Below, in pieces: positions 54,720 through 63,489 of a stretch of DNA of 64,000 nt (position 1 is the first letter of the stretch; every line of letters begins with the position of its first letter). The stretch spans positions 930,001 through 994,000 of the forward strand of contig NZ_CP102930.1 of NCBI RefSeq assembly GCF_025558485.1, written 5' to 3'. The translations under genes were made by a program, and so were the position numbers. The DNA comes from Bdellovibrio bacteriovorus. GTDB taxonomy: Bacteria; Bdellovibrionota; Bdellovibrionia; Bdellovibrionales; Bdellovibrionaceae. The notes below the pieces were generated by a model, which saw only the letters and a list, made by a program, of their open reading frames with translations, was not told where the DNA came from and searched no databases.

Positions 54720-54805
54720 AAAAGGTACCTGCTGAGGCACCCTCCACAGGAGGGCCCACCGAAAAGGTACCTGCTTACTTTTGCAGAAGCTCCGCGTTGT
54801 GGAGC
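54720..54805. repeat. REP-like cluster after the cyclophilin gene
   Basis: AAAAGGTACCTGCT occurs at 54720-54733 and again at 54762-54775. A perfect hairpin CCCTCC-ACA-GGAGGG lies at 54740-54754, and GCTCC/GGAGC at 54789-54805. The second copy continues TACTTTTG, like the REP family at 35307 and 55363. Confidence 0.55.
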
Positions 54806-54810
54806 AAAAT

Positions 54811-54840
54811 AGAAAGCCCGGTTCATGCCGGGCTTTTTTT
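54811..54840 (+). terminator. Intrinsic terminator
   Basis: 7-bp G/C stem AGCCCGG/CCGGGCT with A run before and T run after, suited to the cyclophilin transcript and usable from the opposite side. Confidence 0.9.
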
Positions 54841-54872
54841 ATTTCATCACACTTGAGGAAAACGAATCTGAA

Positions 54873-55331
54873 CTACGGCTCCTTGCCGCAGAATTGTTCG
54901 GCCTGAATCCAGTACGCTGGGGAACAGTAGTCCTCCCACTGGTTGTTCTTATTGGTGGAATACGCATAGAACCAAATCAGTTTGTCACTTTGGTTTTTGA
55001 ACTGAATTTGGTGGGGCATTTCCAGGGGCTGCTTACCGTTGACCAGATAGCACCAGCCGTACACGCGCATTTCTGTGTCTGACACCACTTCGATGCTGTC
55101 CAATCCGATGGGACTGTTCAGGATCGAGTTCAAGCCCTCTTCCGAGCCGACATAAGGGATCTTATTTATATCAAAGATTTCAAGGCTGATCGCGCCCACG
55201 GACTTTTGCAGATCGGCTTCGTAAACACCCTCGTGAACGGGCTTATTTTCACAAGCGCCGAAGACCTTCCAGGAAACGGCCTGAGCATTCAAAGAGAAAA
55301 GCAGCATTAAAGAAAGAGCCATGTATTTCAT
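54873..55331 (-). CDS. Exported protein, 152 aa, unknown family
   Basis: Signal peptide to about residue 18 (MALSLMLLFSLNAQA). The mature protein has Cys in GACENKPVHE, VYGWCYLVNG, DYCSPAYW and QFCGKEP, so two disulfides are likely. The repeated short strands and the YGWCYxVNGxxPxxMP segment look like a small periplasmic binding or inhibitor domain that I cannot name. It is convergent with the cyclophilin gene across a shared terminator. Confidence 0.68.
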   Translation of the reverse strand: MKYMALSLMLLFSLNAQAVSWKVFGACENKPVHEGVYEADLQKSVGAISLEIFDINKIPYVGSEEGLNSILNSPIGLDSIEVVSDTEMRVYGWCYLVNGKQPLEMPHQIQFKNQSDKLIWFYAYSTNKNNQWEDYCSPAYWIQAEQFCGKEP

Positions 55332-55362
55332 GGCCCTCGTCTATCGCATTATTGATGCAGAT

Positions 55363-55387
55363 GCACTACCAAAAGTAAGTCCGTACC
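55363..55387 (-). repeat. Solitary REP-like copy
   Basis: On the minus strand it begins GGTACGGACTTACTTTTGGT and continues AGTGC. This matches the left end of the transposase unit (35307-35331) with one mismatch in 25 bases. It lies just past the thioredoxin stop. Confidence 0.85.
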
Positions 55388-55389
55388 TT

Positions 55390-55740
55390 TTAGGAATTTT
55401 CTTTACGGACTTCTTCCATATCGATTTCTTTGGCTTTCACGACGATCTGTTCGAAGATCTCTTCAGGTAAAGCTCCAGGCTGGCTGAAAATGATGTCGCT
55501 TTCCTTGATAATCATCAGTGTGGGAATGGACTTTATCTGAAATTTGTCAGCCAATTCCACTTCCGCCTCTGTGTCGATCTTGCCAAAAATCACATCCGGA
55601 TGCTTGGCCGCAACGGACTCGAAAATCGGAGCAAAACGACGGCAAGGCGCACACCAGGTCGCCCAGAAATCAAGAACGATCATATTATTATTTTCAACAA
55701 TGTCCTGAATATTCGACTTGGTAACTTCGATAACTGCCAT
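55390..55740 (-). CDS. trxA: Thioredoxin
   Basis: 116 residues with the active site FWATWCAPCRRFAP (WCxPC at about 31-35), cis-Pro in KSIPTLMIIK, and the rest of the fold. There is no signal peptide, so it acts in the cytoplasm as a dithiol reductant. The C-terminal tail (IDMEEVRKENS) is acidic and longer than usual. Monocistronic, divergent from a DUF3015 gene. Confidence 0.93.
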   Translation of the reverse strand: MAVIEVTKSNIQDIVENNNMIVLDFWATWCAPCRRFAPIFESVAAKHPDVIFGKIDTEAEVELADKFQIKSIPTLMIIKESDIIFSQPGALPEEIFEQIVVKAKEIDMEEVRKENS

Positions 55741-55845
55741 ACAATTCCTTTAACGACGTAGGTCCATGATTGCCTGCGATCCAGTAAAAGCTTTGATGTT
55801 CTTTTCTAAATAGGCAACGATTTAATAAAAACAACGGGAGGCTTC

Positions 55846-56325
55846 ATGAAAAAAATTATCGTTTCTCTTCTTATGCTCGCTGGTGCCCAAGCTTTCGCAG
55901 CAGGTGATGCTGGTTGTGGTCTTGGCAGCATGATCATTCAGAAAAATTCCAAAGGTTTGCAGCTTCTGGCTATGACCACGAACTCATTCCTGTTCACTCA
56001 ACCTCTGGGTATTACTTCCGGAACTTCCGGCTGTTCTTCCCGTGGTTTGGTTATGGCTGACAAGGAAGTTCAATACTTCGTTGAAGTAAATCAGGAAGAA
56101 CTTTCCCGCGAAATGGCGCAAGGCCATGGTGAAAAGCTGGCGACATTGGCACAGATGAAGGGTTGTCAGAACGAAGCTTCTCAAAAAGCTTTCAGTTCCT
56201 TTGCGCAAAATTCCTATTCTCGCATCCTTCCGGCAGCAAACACTTCTGCTGCTGACATGGTTCAAAACTTGAACAGCGAACTTGCTGGTCAGCAGGAACT
56301 TGCGCAATTGTGCCACGGTTCTTAA
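55846..56325 (+). CDS. DUF3015-family exported protein
   Basis: 159 residues. Signal peptide MKKIIVSLLMLAGAQAFAAG. The mature domain has the DUF3015 marks DAGCGLGSMI, TTNSFLFTQPLGITSGTSGC and the later SREMAQGHGEKLATLAQMKG. Four Cys could form two disulfides. Function unknown. The Shine-Dalgarno is GGGAGG. The next gene starts inside its last 16 bases. Confidence 0.86.
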   Translation: MKKIIVSLLMLAGAQAFAAGDAGCGLGSMIIQKNSKGLQLLAMTTNSFLFTQPLGITSGTSGCSSRGLVMADKEVQYFVEVNQEELSREMAQGHGEKLATLAQMKGCQNEASQKAFSSFAQNSYSRILPAANTSAADMVQNLNSELAGQQELAQLCHGS

Positions 56326-58112
56326 TTGTTCTTTTGTTCTTAGCCCCACTTTCCACGTGGGGCTTTTCTTCTGAACGCACGGAATCTTACGTTCAACAAG
56401 CCCTCACGCAGAATCTGTGGGACGACCCCCAGTGGCTGCGCCTGGGACACTATCGCAAGTCCTGGGGTCGTTATCATTCGGCCATCGAGGGAAACTTCTT
56501 TCTGTCCCCTGAAGGGGCCTTCAATCCCCGCGCAGAACTTCTGCAAACCATTCGTTCCCTTTTTAGTTCCAGCGAAAATTCCAAACATCCTCAGTGTCGT
56601 TATCTGGCACGAACACAGTGGCTGCAAAGCCGACTGAAAATATCTGACGCTGATCTAGCTTCCTGCCCGGAACAAGACAGTTGGAAAAAAGTGCTTGGGG
56701 CCGAAGAGCTTTACATCGTCTTTGCCTCCAGCGATCTTAACAGTGCAGGTTCCAGTTTCGGGCACACCTTCCTGCGCGCTCATAATCCAAAAAACACCAA
56801 AGAACGCGAGCTTTTGGATTATGGCATCAACTACGCCGCACTGACGGGCGAAGACAGTGGCGCTCTGTTTGCGCTTAAAGGACTTTTTGGTTTTTATCCC
56901 GGAGCTTATTCGATGCTGCCGTACTATCAGAAAATTCGCGAATACACGAATCTGGAAGGCCGCAGCCTTTGGGAATACAAACTTAAACTTTCAGCTTCAC
57001 AAGTTGATTTTTTGATCAATCACCTTCTGGAGTTGGAAGGCAGCTATTCCGCTTATTATTTTTTGACTGACAATTGCTCTCAGCAAATTTTAGAACTTTT
57101 AGAAGTGGCTGTGCCCGAACGGGATCTGACTTCCTCTTTCCGCGACGCCACCATTCCGCTAGACACCTTGAAAGTGCTGCGGGATCAATGGCTGCTGGAA
57201 GGAGAGCGTTCCCGTCCCTCGTTGCAAGCTTACTGGCAGGCACATTATAAGAATCTAAATTCGGAAGAAAAACAAACTGTCCGACAGATCGTGGAAACAG
57301 GTCACAGTTCGGAACTGCAAAATCTTTCGGCTCGCTCTCAGGCCTCTTCTCTTGAAGCGTCCTTAAGTTATCTTGCTATCAAAGAGTACCGGGATCAGAA
57401 AGAATACAAGGATTTGAAATATCGACTGTCCGTGCAACGAGCACAACTGGGAAATATCACAGAGCCCGTGGCCCTGGAAACCCCCAGATCCCCGCTGCTT
57501 AGTCCTGATTCACAAGCCTATTATTTTTCTGTGGGCAGCCAGGACGAAAGAAGTTTTGTCTCTTTCAAATATCGCCGTGCCTTTCATGATCTTCTTTCGG
57601 ATGACAGCGGACTTTCCCCGTTTTCTCATCTGGAAGTTCTGGGGATGGAACTTCGCTATGAAACCGAAGCCGAACGTTTGGATCTGCATCAGATGACTTT
57701 ACTGAAAATATTTAATTCTCCCCCAGTCACGGAGTTCGAGACCCCTTTAACCTGGCGATTTGATCTGGGAACCGAGCCCAAGTTCAACCCTTACCTGCAC
57801 TGGGGCGTGGGGTTTTCAAGGGATCTACCTTTTAAGAATTTTTCGCGCGCGAGTTTGCTTTTCGTGAACGACAACTTTGATCTTGCCAATATCCCCCGTC
57901 CGCATGTGGGGCTGGAAACTTTGCTTATGAGCAAGTGGAACAACGGACTTCGTTCCGTGATTTCCGCCAGAGCTTTACAAAATACCCGTACCGGCCATGT
58001 GCTGGGAGTAGGTTCTGCGGGAGTCTCTTGGGGCGGCCAAAGCATCGAGTATCGTTTTGAGACGGAACTTTATGACCGAGTCCCGCTGGTTAAGGCCTCT
58101 GTCATCTTTTAG
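56310..58112 (+). CDS. DUF4105-family outer-envelope protein
   Basis: 600 residues from a GTG start overlapping the DUF3015 gene by 16 bp. A signal peptide (about 1-18, MPRFLIVLLFLAPLSTWGF) is followed by the DUF4105 core with SAGSSFGHTFLRAHNP (conserved GH), TLEGRSLWEYKLKLS-like block and YFLTDNCSQQILELLE. The GH/NC pair suggests a papain-like (NlpC-type) cysteine catalytic arrangement, which is inference. The C-terminal 200 residues look like barrel strands (LHWGVGFSRDLPF, VGSAGVSWGGQSIEYRFETE). Confidence 0.8.
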   Translation: MPRFLIVLLFLAPLSTWGFSSERTESYVQQALTQNLWDDPQWLRLGHYRKSWGRYHSAIEGNFFLSPEGAFNPRAELLQTIRSLFSSSENSKHPQCRYLARTQWLQSRLKISDADLASCPEQDSWKKVLGAEELYIVFASSDLNSAGSSFGHTFLRAHNPKNTKERELLDYGINYAALTGEDSGALFALKGLFGFYPGAYSMLPYYQKIREYTNLEGRSLWEYKLKLSASQVDFLINHLLELEGSYSAYYFLTDNCSQQILELLEVAVPERDLTSSFRDATIPLDTLKVLRDQWLLEGERSRPSLQAYWQAHYKNLNSEEKQTVRQIVETGHSSELQNLSARSQASSLEASLSYLAIKEYRDQKEYKDLKYRLSVQRAQLGNITEPVALETPRSPLLSPDSQAYYFSVGSQDERSFVSFKYRRAFHDLLSDDSGLSPFSHLEVLGMELRYETEAERLDLHQMTLLKIFNSPPVTEFETPLTWRFDLGTEPKFNPYLHWGVGFSRDLPFKNFSRASLLFVNDNFDLANIPRPHVGLETLLMSKWNNGLRSVISARALQNTRTGHVLGVGSAGVSWGGQSIEYRFETELYDRVPLVKASVIF

Positions 58113-58237
58113 ACAGAGCAGTGCCCAGTTACGACCTCGTCGCGCTTTGATACAATCGGCATGCCATTTAATTGATATAGAAGGGTCCAAAGCTTGCTTC
58201 TTAGGAGCTTGAGGTATTTTCGCCTCAAGGAGACGCT

Positions 58238-60997
58238 ATGAAGTGGTTTTCTAAAATCCTGACCGCAATTGCTACGATCAATATGGTATTGGCACCTGTG
58301 GCCCATGCCGTGGACTGGTCAGAAAAAGAAAAAGCCCAACTGTCACAATATCGCGATTTCCTTGAACCCATGGGCTACACACTTCATGTGGATAAAGAGG
58401 CAAAAAAAGCCCAGGTTTATGATAAGACCACCAAGAAACTTGCCATGGAAATTCCCTTCGGCGAGGAAACACAACTGCGCAAATTCTCTCCGAAATCCAT
58501 GAATAAGATGATGATGGACGAAATGATCCGCATCAAAAACGCATCCAAATCTTCTCTGTCCCATACAGTCAGAAATCTTCCCACTGAATCAGCCATGTTC
58601 TTTATGGCAATGGGCGCCGTTGTCGCCGGTCAGCTGATTACCAACTATTCTCAGAATCCCGTGGCCATGCAACAGCACATTCAGCATCAGTTATCCCCAA
58701 TGGGTGTGTTTGGCTTTTTTGTCTTTATGTATTCCCAGGGCCTGACATCCAATATCCTTTCCATGTACATCAAAAATCCCAAGTTCCACCATATGATCCC
58801 GTACCTGGGTATGACTGTGGGTGCATTCCTGCAAACTTATCTGTCTTCCGTGATTGCCGATCCGAATGTTAAAGCCTGCGCAAAATCCATGATGGGTGGA
58901 AAAATCAGCGAAGCTGAAAAGGCCAATATTGATGAAGATCCATGTGGCAAGGCCTATGAATATCTTGTGGTGCAAAAGAAAATCTGGGAATACGCTCCGG
59001 GCATTGCTTCCATGCTTATTTCTTCCGGCGTGGCTGCTTTGGGTCAGGCGTTGATTACCAAAGTAGTTCTTCGTGTCACTGGTGTCGATATTGCTTTATG
59101 GCTGGCACCGGGCTCCATGCAGGTTAAAGGTCTTCGCCTGCTTTTAGTAAAAGGTTTGCAGATTTCCGCGTTCGTTGCTCTGGACATGTGGTTCAATCGC
59201 CATGTGACCTTCGCCTGGAAGAACATGTTCGACGGCGCCGACTTCCATGACATGAATAAAGACATGGTCACTCAGGTCAACACTTTGAAATCCGCCAAAT
59301 GGAACAGCTCCAGCGAAGACATGACAAAAGGCCTGAAGCACTTCCATCAAAAAATGATGGACTGGCGTATGATCAATATGTCTGAAGTTTACGAAGCTCA
59401 CCACAACTGGTCAGAGGCTTTGAAGGGCCTGACCGGCATGTTCAACGCCAGTTATTCTTTCTACAGCTCCTTCGTCAATGAAGTGCGTAACTCCCGCTTT
59501 AATCAGTCTCAGGTGCAGATCCTGCAGCGGACCTCCCCGCTGAACGGCGTGACCCCACTGGATATGTCCGAGGGTCGTGAGGATATTTACCTGACGCATC
59601 CGCAGTTCATTGAAGGCATGCAGCTGGACACCGTGGCGGAAGCTGCGATCAAAGCCGAATCTTTGATGAAGTCTGACAAGGTCAAATATCTGTATCCGGC
59701 AGAAAAGAAAACTCTGGCGGCTATCATTGAAAAGCTCGGCACTGGTGACCGCGACAAAATCGGCCAGGGCCTGCTGGATCTGAATAGAGAAATGAGAATC
59801 GCGGCGCAAAACGTGTCCCACTCCCAGAACTACTATCATGTGATGAACGAAATCCGCAGTTCTATGGGTGCACCGGACCCATCCATGTCAGTGGGACGCG
59901 GATTTGGTCTGGCATTTGAAAAAGCTCCTAGCACAGCAGAAACGGTTCAGGGGGTCAGTTACTACCGTAAGGTGGGTCTGTTCACAACACCGAAGATCAC
60001 CGATTTCTTTGTGATGCAAATGATCTGCGGTCCTGACGTGGAAGCCGGCGGTAAAGTTGTGAAAACACCAAGAATTGCCGGAGCCCATACAGGCTTCCCG
60101 TCCGTATTCCTGCCGCCGTCTTTGGCGAATCAGAATGATGAATTTGATCCATGCTTTGGCATCAAAGCTGATGCTCCGGTGGAAAGAATTTACAACTGGC
60201 CTGTGCGTGCCGCCAGCGGCAAAAACTACAAAGGTTTCGTGGATTATCTGGTGCACGAAGCACGTCCGAATGCTGTGGGCACGGCTGCGGAAACCAACTT
60301 CCCTCAATGGTGGAATAAAACCACGGAATCTCAGATGCAGGCCGCCTTTAATGAGTTTGCAAAAAGTTATGATGAGATCGTGATTAAAATGGTCCGCAAG
60401 ATCTTCAATCTGAAACGCAGCAGTTTCAACCGTGGTCCGATCTCAAACGGCATCATGAATGCGGTCTTCCAGGAAGAGCGCACCTACTTGGCACTTTTGC
60501 AGGAGCTATTGCAGCCTTCCGCAAAATTCAACCTGGATTTCGAGTCTCTGATCACGACGGTTCCGACTCACCCGGCACTGCGTGCTGTGGAAGCTCAATT
60601 CATCGTGATGAATAATCTGCTGAAGAAAATCGAGATCAAAAAGATAGATGGCCGCGAGGTCGTTCAATCCCCGCTTGAAAATTATCAACTGGAAGAACAG
60701 GTGACAAATATTCAAACCACTCTGGCATCCGTGGCGACCTTACTGGGCGTCGGTGATGCGGAAGAAGGGGCCGTCGTAAAACTGAACAAGCAACAACGTG
60801 ATGTTGCGGTTCAAGCTCTGGAGCATCTGCAATCCCTGGCTTCAGAAGTGATGATGTACGGGTCCATGGCCAATGCTGTGAGCTGGGACAAGATCCGCAA
60901 TATCAAACGTCTCAATATGGAACAGCAAAAGTTCAATAATGAGGTGCAGTCCAAACTGTCTCAGTTGAGAGGAATGTCACTGCCGTCCGCACATTAA
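58238..60997 (+). CDS. 919-residue membrane protein of unknown function
   Basis: Signal peptide (about 1-24, MVLAPVAHAVDW), then several hydrophobic helices between about 110 and 325 (ESAMFFMAMGAVVAGQLI, PMGVFGFFVFMYSQ, YLGMTVGAFLQTYL, IASMLISSGVAALGQALI, LLLVKGLQISAFVALDMW), and a large, mostly helical and charged remainder (about 340-919) without clear domains. Two Cys in VKACAKSM and EDPCGKAY may pair. I recognise no family. It follows the DUF4105 gene with about 125 bp and is monocistronic. Confidence 0.75.
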   Translation: MKWFSKILTAIATINMVLAPVAHAVDWSEKEKAQLSQYRDFLEPMGYTLHVDKEAKKAQVYDKTTKKLAMEIPFGEETQLRKFSPKSMNKMMMDEMIRIKNASKSSLSHTVRNLPTESAMFFMAMGAVVAGQLITNYSQNPVAMQQHIQHQLSPMGVFGFFVFMYSQGLTSNILSMYIKNPKFHHMIPYLGMTVGAFLQTYLSSVIADPNVKACAKSMMGGKISEAEKANIDEDPCGKAYEYLVVQKKIWEYAPGIASMLISSGVAALGQALITKVVLRVTGVDIALWLAPGSMQVKGLRLLLVKGLQISAFVALDMWFNRHVTFAWKNMFDGADFHDMNKDMVTQVNTLKSAKWNSSSEDMTKGLKHFHQKMMDWRMINMSEVYEAHHNWSEALKGLTGMFNASYSFYSSFVNEVRNSRFNQSQVQILQRTSPLNGVTPLDMSEGREDIYLTHPQFIEGMQLDTVAEAAIKAESLMKSDKVKYLYPAEKKTLAAIIEKLGTGDRDKIGQGLLDLNREMRIAAQNVSHSQNYYHVMNEIRSSMGAPDPSMSVGRGFGLAFEKAPSTAETVQGVSYYRKVGLFTTPKITDFFVMQMICGPDVEAGGKVVKTPRIAGAHTGFPSVFLPPSLANQNDEFDPCFGIKADAPVERIYNWPVRAASGKNYKGFVDYLVHEARPNAVGTAAETNFPQWWNKTTESQMQAAFNEFAKSYDEIVIKMVRKIFNLKRSSFNRGPISNGIMNAVFQEERTYLALLQELLQPSAKFNLDFESLITTVPTHPALRAVEAQFIVMNNLLKKIEIKKIDGREVVQSPLENYQLEEQVTNIQTTLASVATLLGVGDAEEGAVVKLNKQQRDVAVQALEHLQSLASEVMMYGSMANAVSWDKIRNIKRLNMEQQKFNNEVQSKLSQLRGMSLPSAH

Positions 60998-61117
60998 TTG
61001 GTACGGACCTTGAAATATAGATTGTTGAAACAATTAAATTAAACAGGTTGCATCCCAGGGCCGAGAGAACCCAAAAACGGAGCTGCCTGTATAGTGTGTA
61101 AACACAGGAGAGAGAGC

Positions 61118-61816
61118 ATGAAAAAGGCATTTATCATCGGAATGGCAGTCTTGGTTACAAGCATGTCTGTTTCTTTCGCCCACGCAGCACCGGCGGCAAG
61201 AGCCCCGCGTGAAGTGCTGGTCGAATACGCAAAACAGGTCAAAGAGGCGGCTTTTGGAAAATCCAGAACAGCCAAGGGCTTGGATGCGCAAAAACTTAAA
61301 TCTGCCCAGGACAGCATCATCAATGAGCTGAATCTTTCCTCCGGTAAAAATAACAGCCTGGCGCTGGCTCTTAAGGCCGACCCCGCAAAATCAGCGCAGC
61401 GTCTGGACAATTTGGCAACAATCGTTGCAGCAAAAAAGATGGCGGCTGAAATCAGTAAAAAAGACTCTGCGGAAGGTCAATCCATCGACGCAGCAGCAAC
61501 GGCTTCTGCCACATTCATGTCCAACTCCCACCTGACAGGAGCCCGCAAATCCGCCAAAGAACTTTCAACGGCTGAACTGACTGAAACAACAGCTGCCTTG
61601 ACCCGCTTGGAAACTTTGACTGATTCCATTCTGACTCGTTTTTCAAAAGCGGAAAGAGATTCCTACACTCAGATCCTGAAGCGCCACGATGAGATCGTGG
61701 AGTCTGCACAAAAAGGAACTTCCGAAGAGGCTTTCGTACAAGCCATCATGGAAGTCAAAGGTGTGGATAAAGCCAAAGCTCTTGAAGTGGTGCGCAAACT
61801 GAAAGAGTGCGTATAA
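61118..61816 (+). CDS. Exported helical protein, 232 aa
   Basis: ATG at 61118 with GGAGAG upstream. Signal peptide to about residue 25 (VTSMSVSFAHAA). The mature protein is nearly all alpha-helical, Ala/Lys-rich (VLVEYAKQVKEAAFGKSRTA; TAALTRLETLTDSILTRFSK), with one C-terminal Cys (LKECV). No family recognised. Upstream, ATTGTTGAAACAAT (61021-61034) is a perfect dyad. The 97 bp before that include a half-match to the REP family (61000-61008). Confidence 0.68.
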   Translation: MKKAFIIGMAVLVTSMSVSFAHAAPAARAPREVLVEYAKQVKEAAFGKSRTAKGLDAQKLKSAQDSIINELNLSSGKNNSLALALKADPAKSAQRLDNLATIVAAKKMAAEISKKDSAEGQSIDAAATASATFMSNSHLTGARKSAKELSTAELTETTAALTRLETLTDSILTRFSKAERDSYTQILKRHDEIVESAQKGTSEEAFVQAIMEVKGVDKAKALEVVRKLKECV

Positions 61817-61842
61817 ACTAAGAAAAGAAATTACTTTCTCCG

Positions 61843-61875
61843 AAAAAGCCAAGGTCGTGCCCTTGGCTTTTTTAT
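61843..61875. terminator. Bidirectional intrinsic terminator
   Basis: Perfect 12-bp stem AAAAAGCCAAGG/CCTTGGCTTTTT with TCGTGC loop. It serves the helical protein gene from the left and motB from the right. Confidence 0.92.
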
Positions 61876-61877
61876 TT

Positions 61878-62630
61878 TTAGATATCCACTTTGGAATTGT
61901 CAGTTACAATGAAGATCTCAATACGACGATTCATCGCGCGATGTTCATCGGTGTCATTGGGAACCACCGGTTTCTGATCACCATAAGATAAAGAAACAAA
62001 ACGCTTGGGGTCCATCTTGTGATACTTCACCAGATAGCGCACCACCGCAGATGCTCTGCCTCCGGCAAGCTCCCAATTTGATGGAAAGCTTATATCAGCA
62101 ATCGGAAGATCGTCCGTGTGACCTTCCACAATGATGCGTTTTTTATGGGTCTTCAGAACTTCGGCTACTTTATCCAGGGATTCCAACGCCGACATTTTCA
62201 GCTTTGCAGACCCTTCCGGAAAGAACGTGGAAGCGGCCAAAGCAATTCGCACGCCCACGGCATCGTGATAGATGTCCTGAATGGCTTTTTTCTTTTGCTC
62301 CTTATCCATGGATTTCTCCAGAGATCTTTCCACATAGTCTTCAGCCTCGCGAGGGCCGCCTTTTTTGGGAAAATTCCCCACAGGCATTTCCAGCTCAGCC
62401 ATCAAGGCCCCGATGCTGTCTGCGGAATCACTGTCAGATCCGCCCCGGCCCACCAGATGCAAGTTCAGCTTGATGGATTCTTCAAATTCCTTCTGTTTTT
62501 CCTCATTAGAGGTCGAGGTCGCATACATCACCACAAAGAAAGCAAACAGCAGCGTGATGAAATCCGCATAAGAGACCAGCCATCTCTCGTGATTTTCATG
62601 CTCCTGATGTTTTTTGTGTTTTCTTGCCAT
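61878..62630 (-). CDS. motB: Flagellar stator protein MotB
   Basis: 250 residues from the ATG at 62630. The TM helix carries the proton-path Asp (D23 in WLVSYADFITLLFAFFVVMY). After a plug and linker comes an OmpA-like peptidoglycan-binding domain (about 130-245) with IVEGHTDDLPIADISF, SAVVRYLVKYHKMDPKRF and NRRIEIFI. It anchors the stator that turns the flagellum. Eleven bp after motA. Confidence 0.95.
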   Translation of the reverse strand: MARKHKKHQEHENHERWLVSYADFITLLFAFFVVMYATSTSNEEKQKEFEESIKLNLHLVGRGGSDSDSADSIGALMAELEMPVGNFPKKGGPREAEDYVERSLEKSMDKEQKKKAIQDIYHDAVGVRIALAASTFFPEGSAKLKMSALESLDKVAEVLKTHKKRIIVEGHTDDLPIADISFPSNWELAGGRASAVVRYLVKYHKMDPKRFVSLSYGDQKPVVPNDTDEHRAMNRRIEIFIVTDNSKVDI

Positions 62631-62641
62631 AAGATGCAATC

Positions 62642-63394
62642 CTATTTCTTATCGCTTTCAAGATAGGCGTATAGCTTTTGTTCCAGAACGACAGGATTCA
62701 TGCCGCTTCCGACCAGTAGAGCCCCTTCCAGCACCATCATTTTTTCGCGAGTGATGGATTGCACACGACGCTTTAACTTGCTTCCCAATGGCAGGAATAG
62801 AAGATTGGCAGAACTAACCCCGTACACCGTTGCCACAAACGCCACCGCGATCCCGGCCCCCAGCTTGCTGGTGTCGGTCAGATTTCCCATCACGTGGATC
62901 AATCCCAGCACCGCACCAATAATCCCGATCGTTGGCGCAAAACCGCCAGCATCAGTCCAGATTTTGGCGCCGCCCAGAAGTTCTTCCTCTTCCGTGTCGA
63001 TCTGTGTTTCAAAAATGTCGCGAATAGTCTGTGCATCCACGCCATCCACAACATTGCGAAGAACACCTTTTAAAAGAGGATCTTGAATGGAGTTAAGGCG
63101 GGTTTCCAGAGCCAGCAAAGATTCTTTTTTTACAAAGCGGGCACAATCCACAATTTCGTTCAGACGGGCCTTGATCTGATCGTCCTCTTCACGAAAGGCT
63201 TTTTTTGCAAGCTGCAATCCCGTCTTCAGATCCTTTTCCGAGCTGGAGACCATCACAGCACCAATTGTCCCCGCCAGAACGATAATAAATGCTGTCAGCT
63301 GCATCAGCGAACTGACGTGCCCACCTTCCAGAAGGTTTCCGAGCAAGATTCCACCAAAACCGACCAAAAGCCCTAACCATGTTGCTTTGTCCAT
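62642..63394 (-). CDS. motA: Flagellar stator protein MotA
   Basis: 250 residues from the ATG at 63394 (MDKATWLGLLVGFGGILLGN). Four TM helices: about 5-25, 35-53, 150-172 (GGFAPTIGIIGAVLGLIHVM) and 185-208 (GAGIAVAFVATVYGVSSANL). The cytoplasmic loop has the charged residues that contact FliG (FREEDDQIKARLNE). With MotB it converts ion flow to torque. Bdellovibrio has several motAB pairs, and which one this is cannot be said. Confidence 0.95.
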   Translation of the reverse strand: MDKATWLGLLVGFGGILLGNLLEGGHVSSLMQLTAFIIVLAGTIGAVMVSSSEKDLKTGLQLAKKAFREEDDQIKARLNEIVDCARFVKKESLLALETRLNSIQDPLLKGVLRNVVDGVDAQTIRDIFETQIDTEEEELLGGAKIWTDAGGFAPTIGIIGAVLGLIHVMGNLTDTSKLGAGIAVAFVATVYGVSSANLLFLPLGSKLKRRVQSITREKMMVLEGALLVGSGMNPVVLEQKLYAYLESDKK

Positions 63395-63489
63395 AGACAG
63401 AAGTGTGCCACAGGGGATCAGATCTGACACTTGGACCCCACGAAGACCTAGACTTTCTGCGAGCGAAAAATTAGGGTACATTCACTCTG

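Noticed and set aside
61000..61008. Further REP copy after the 919-residue protein
   Set aside because: Only GGTACGGAC is shared; the remainder diverges, so it may be chance.
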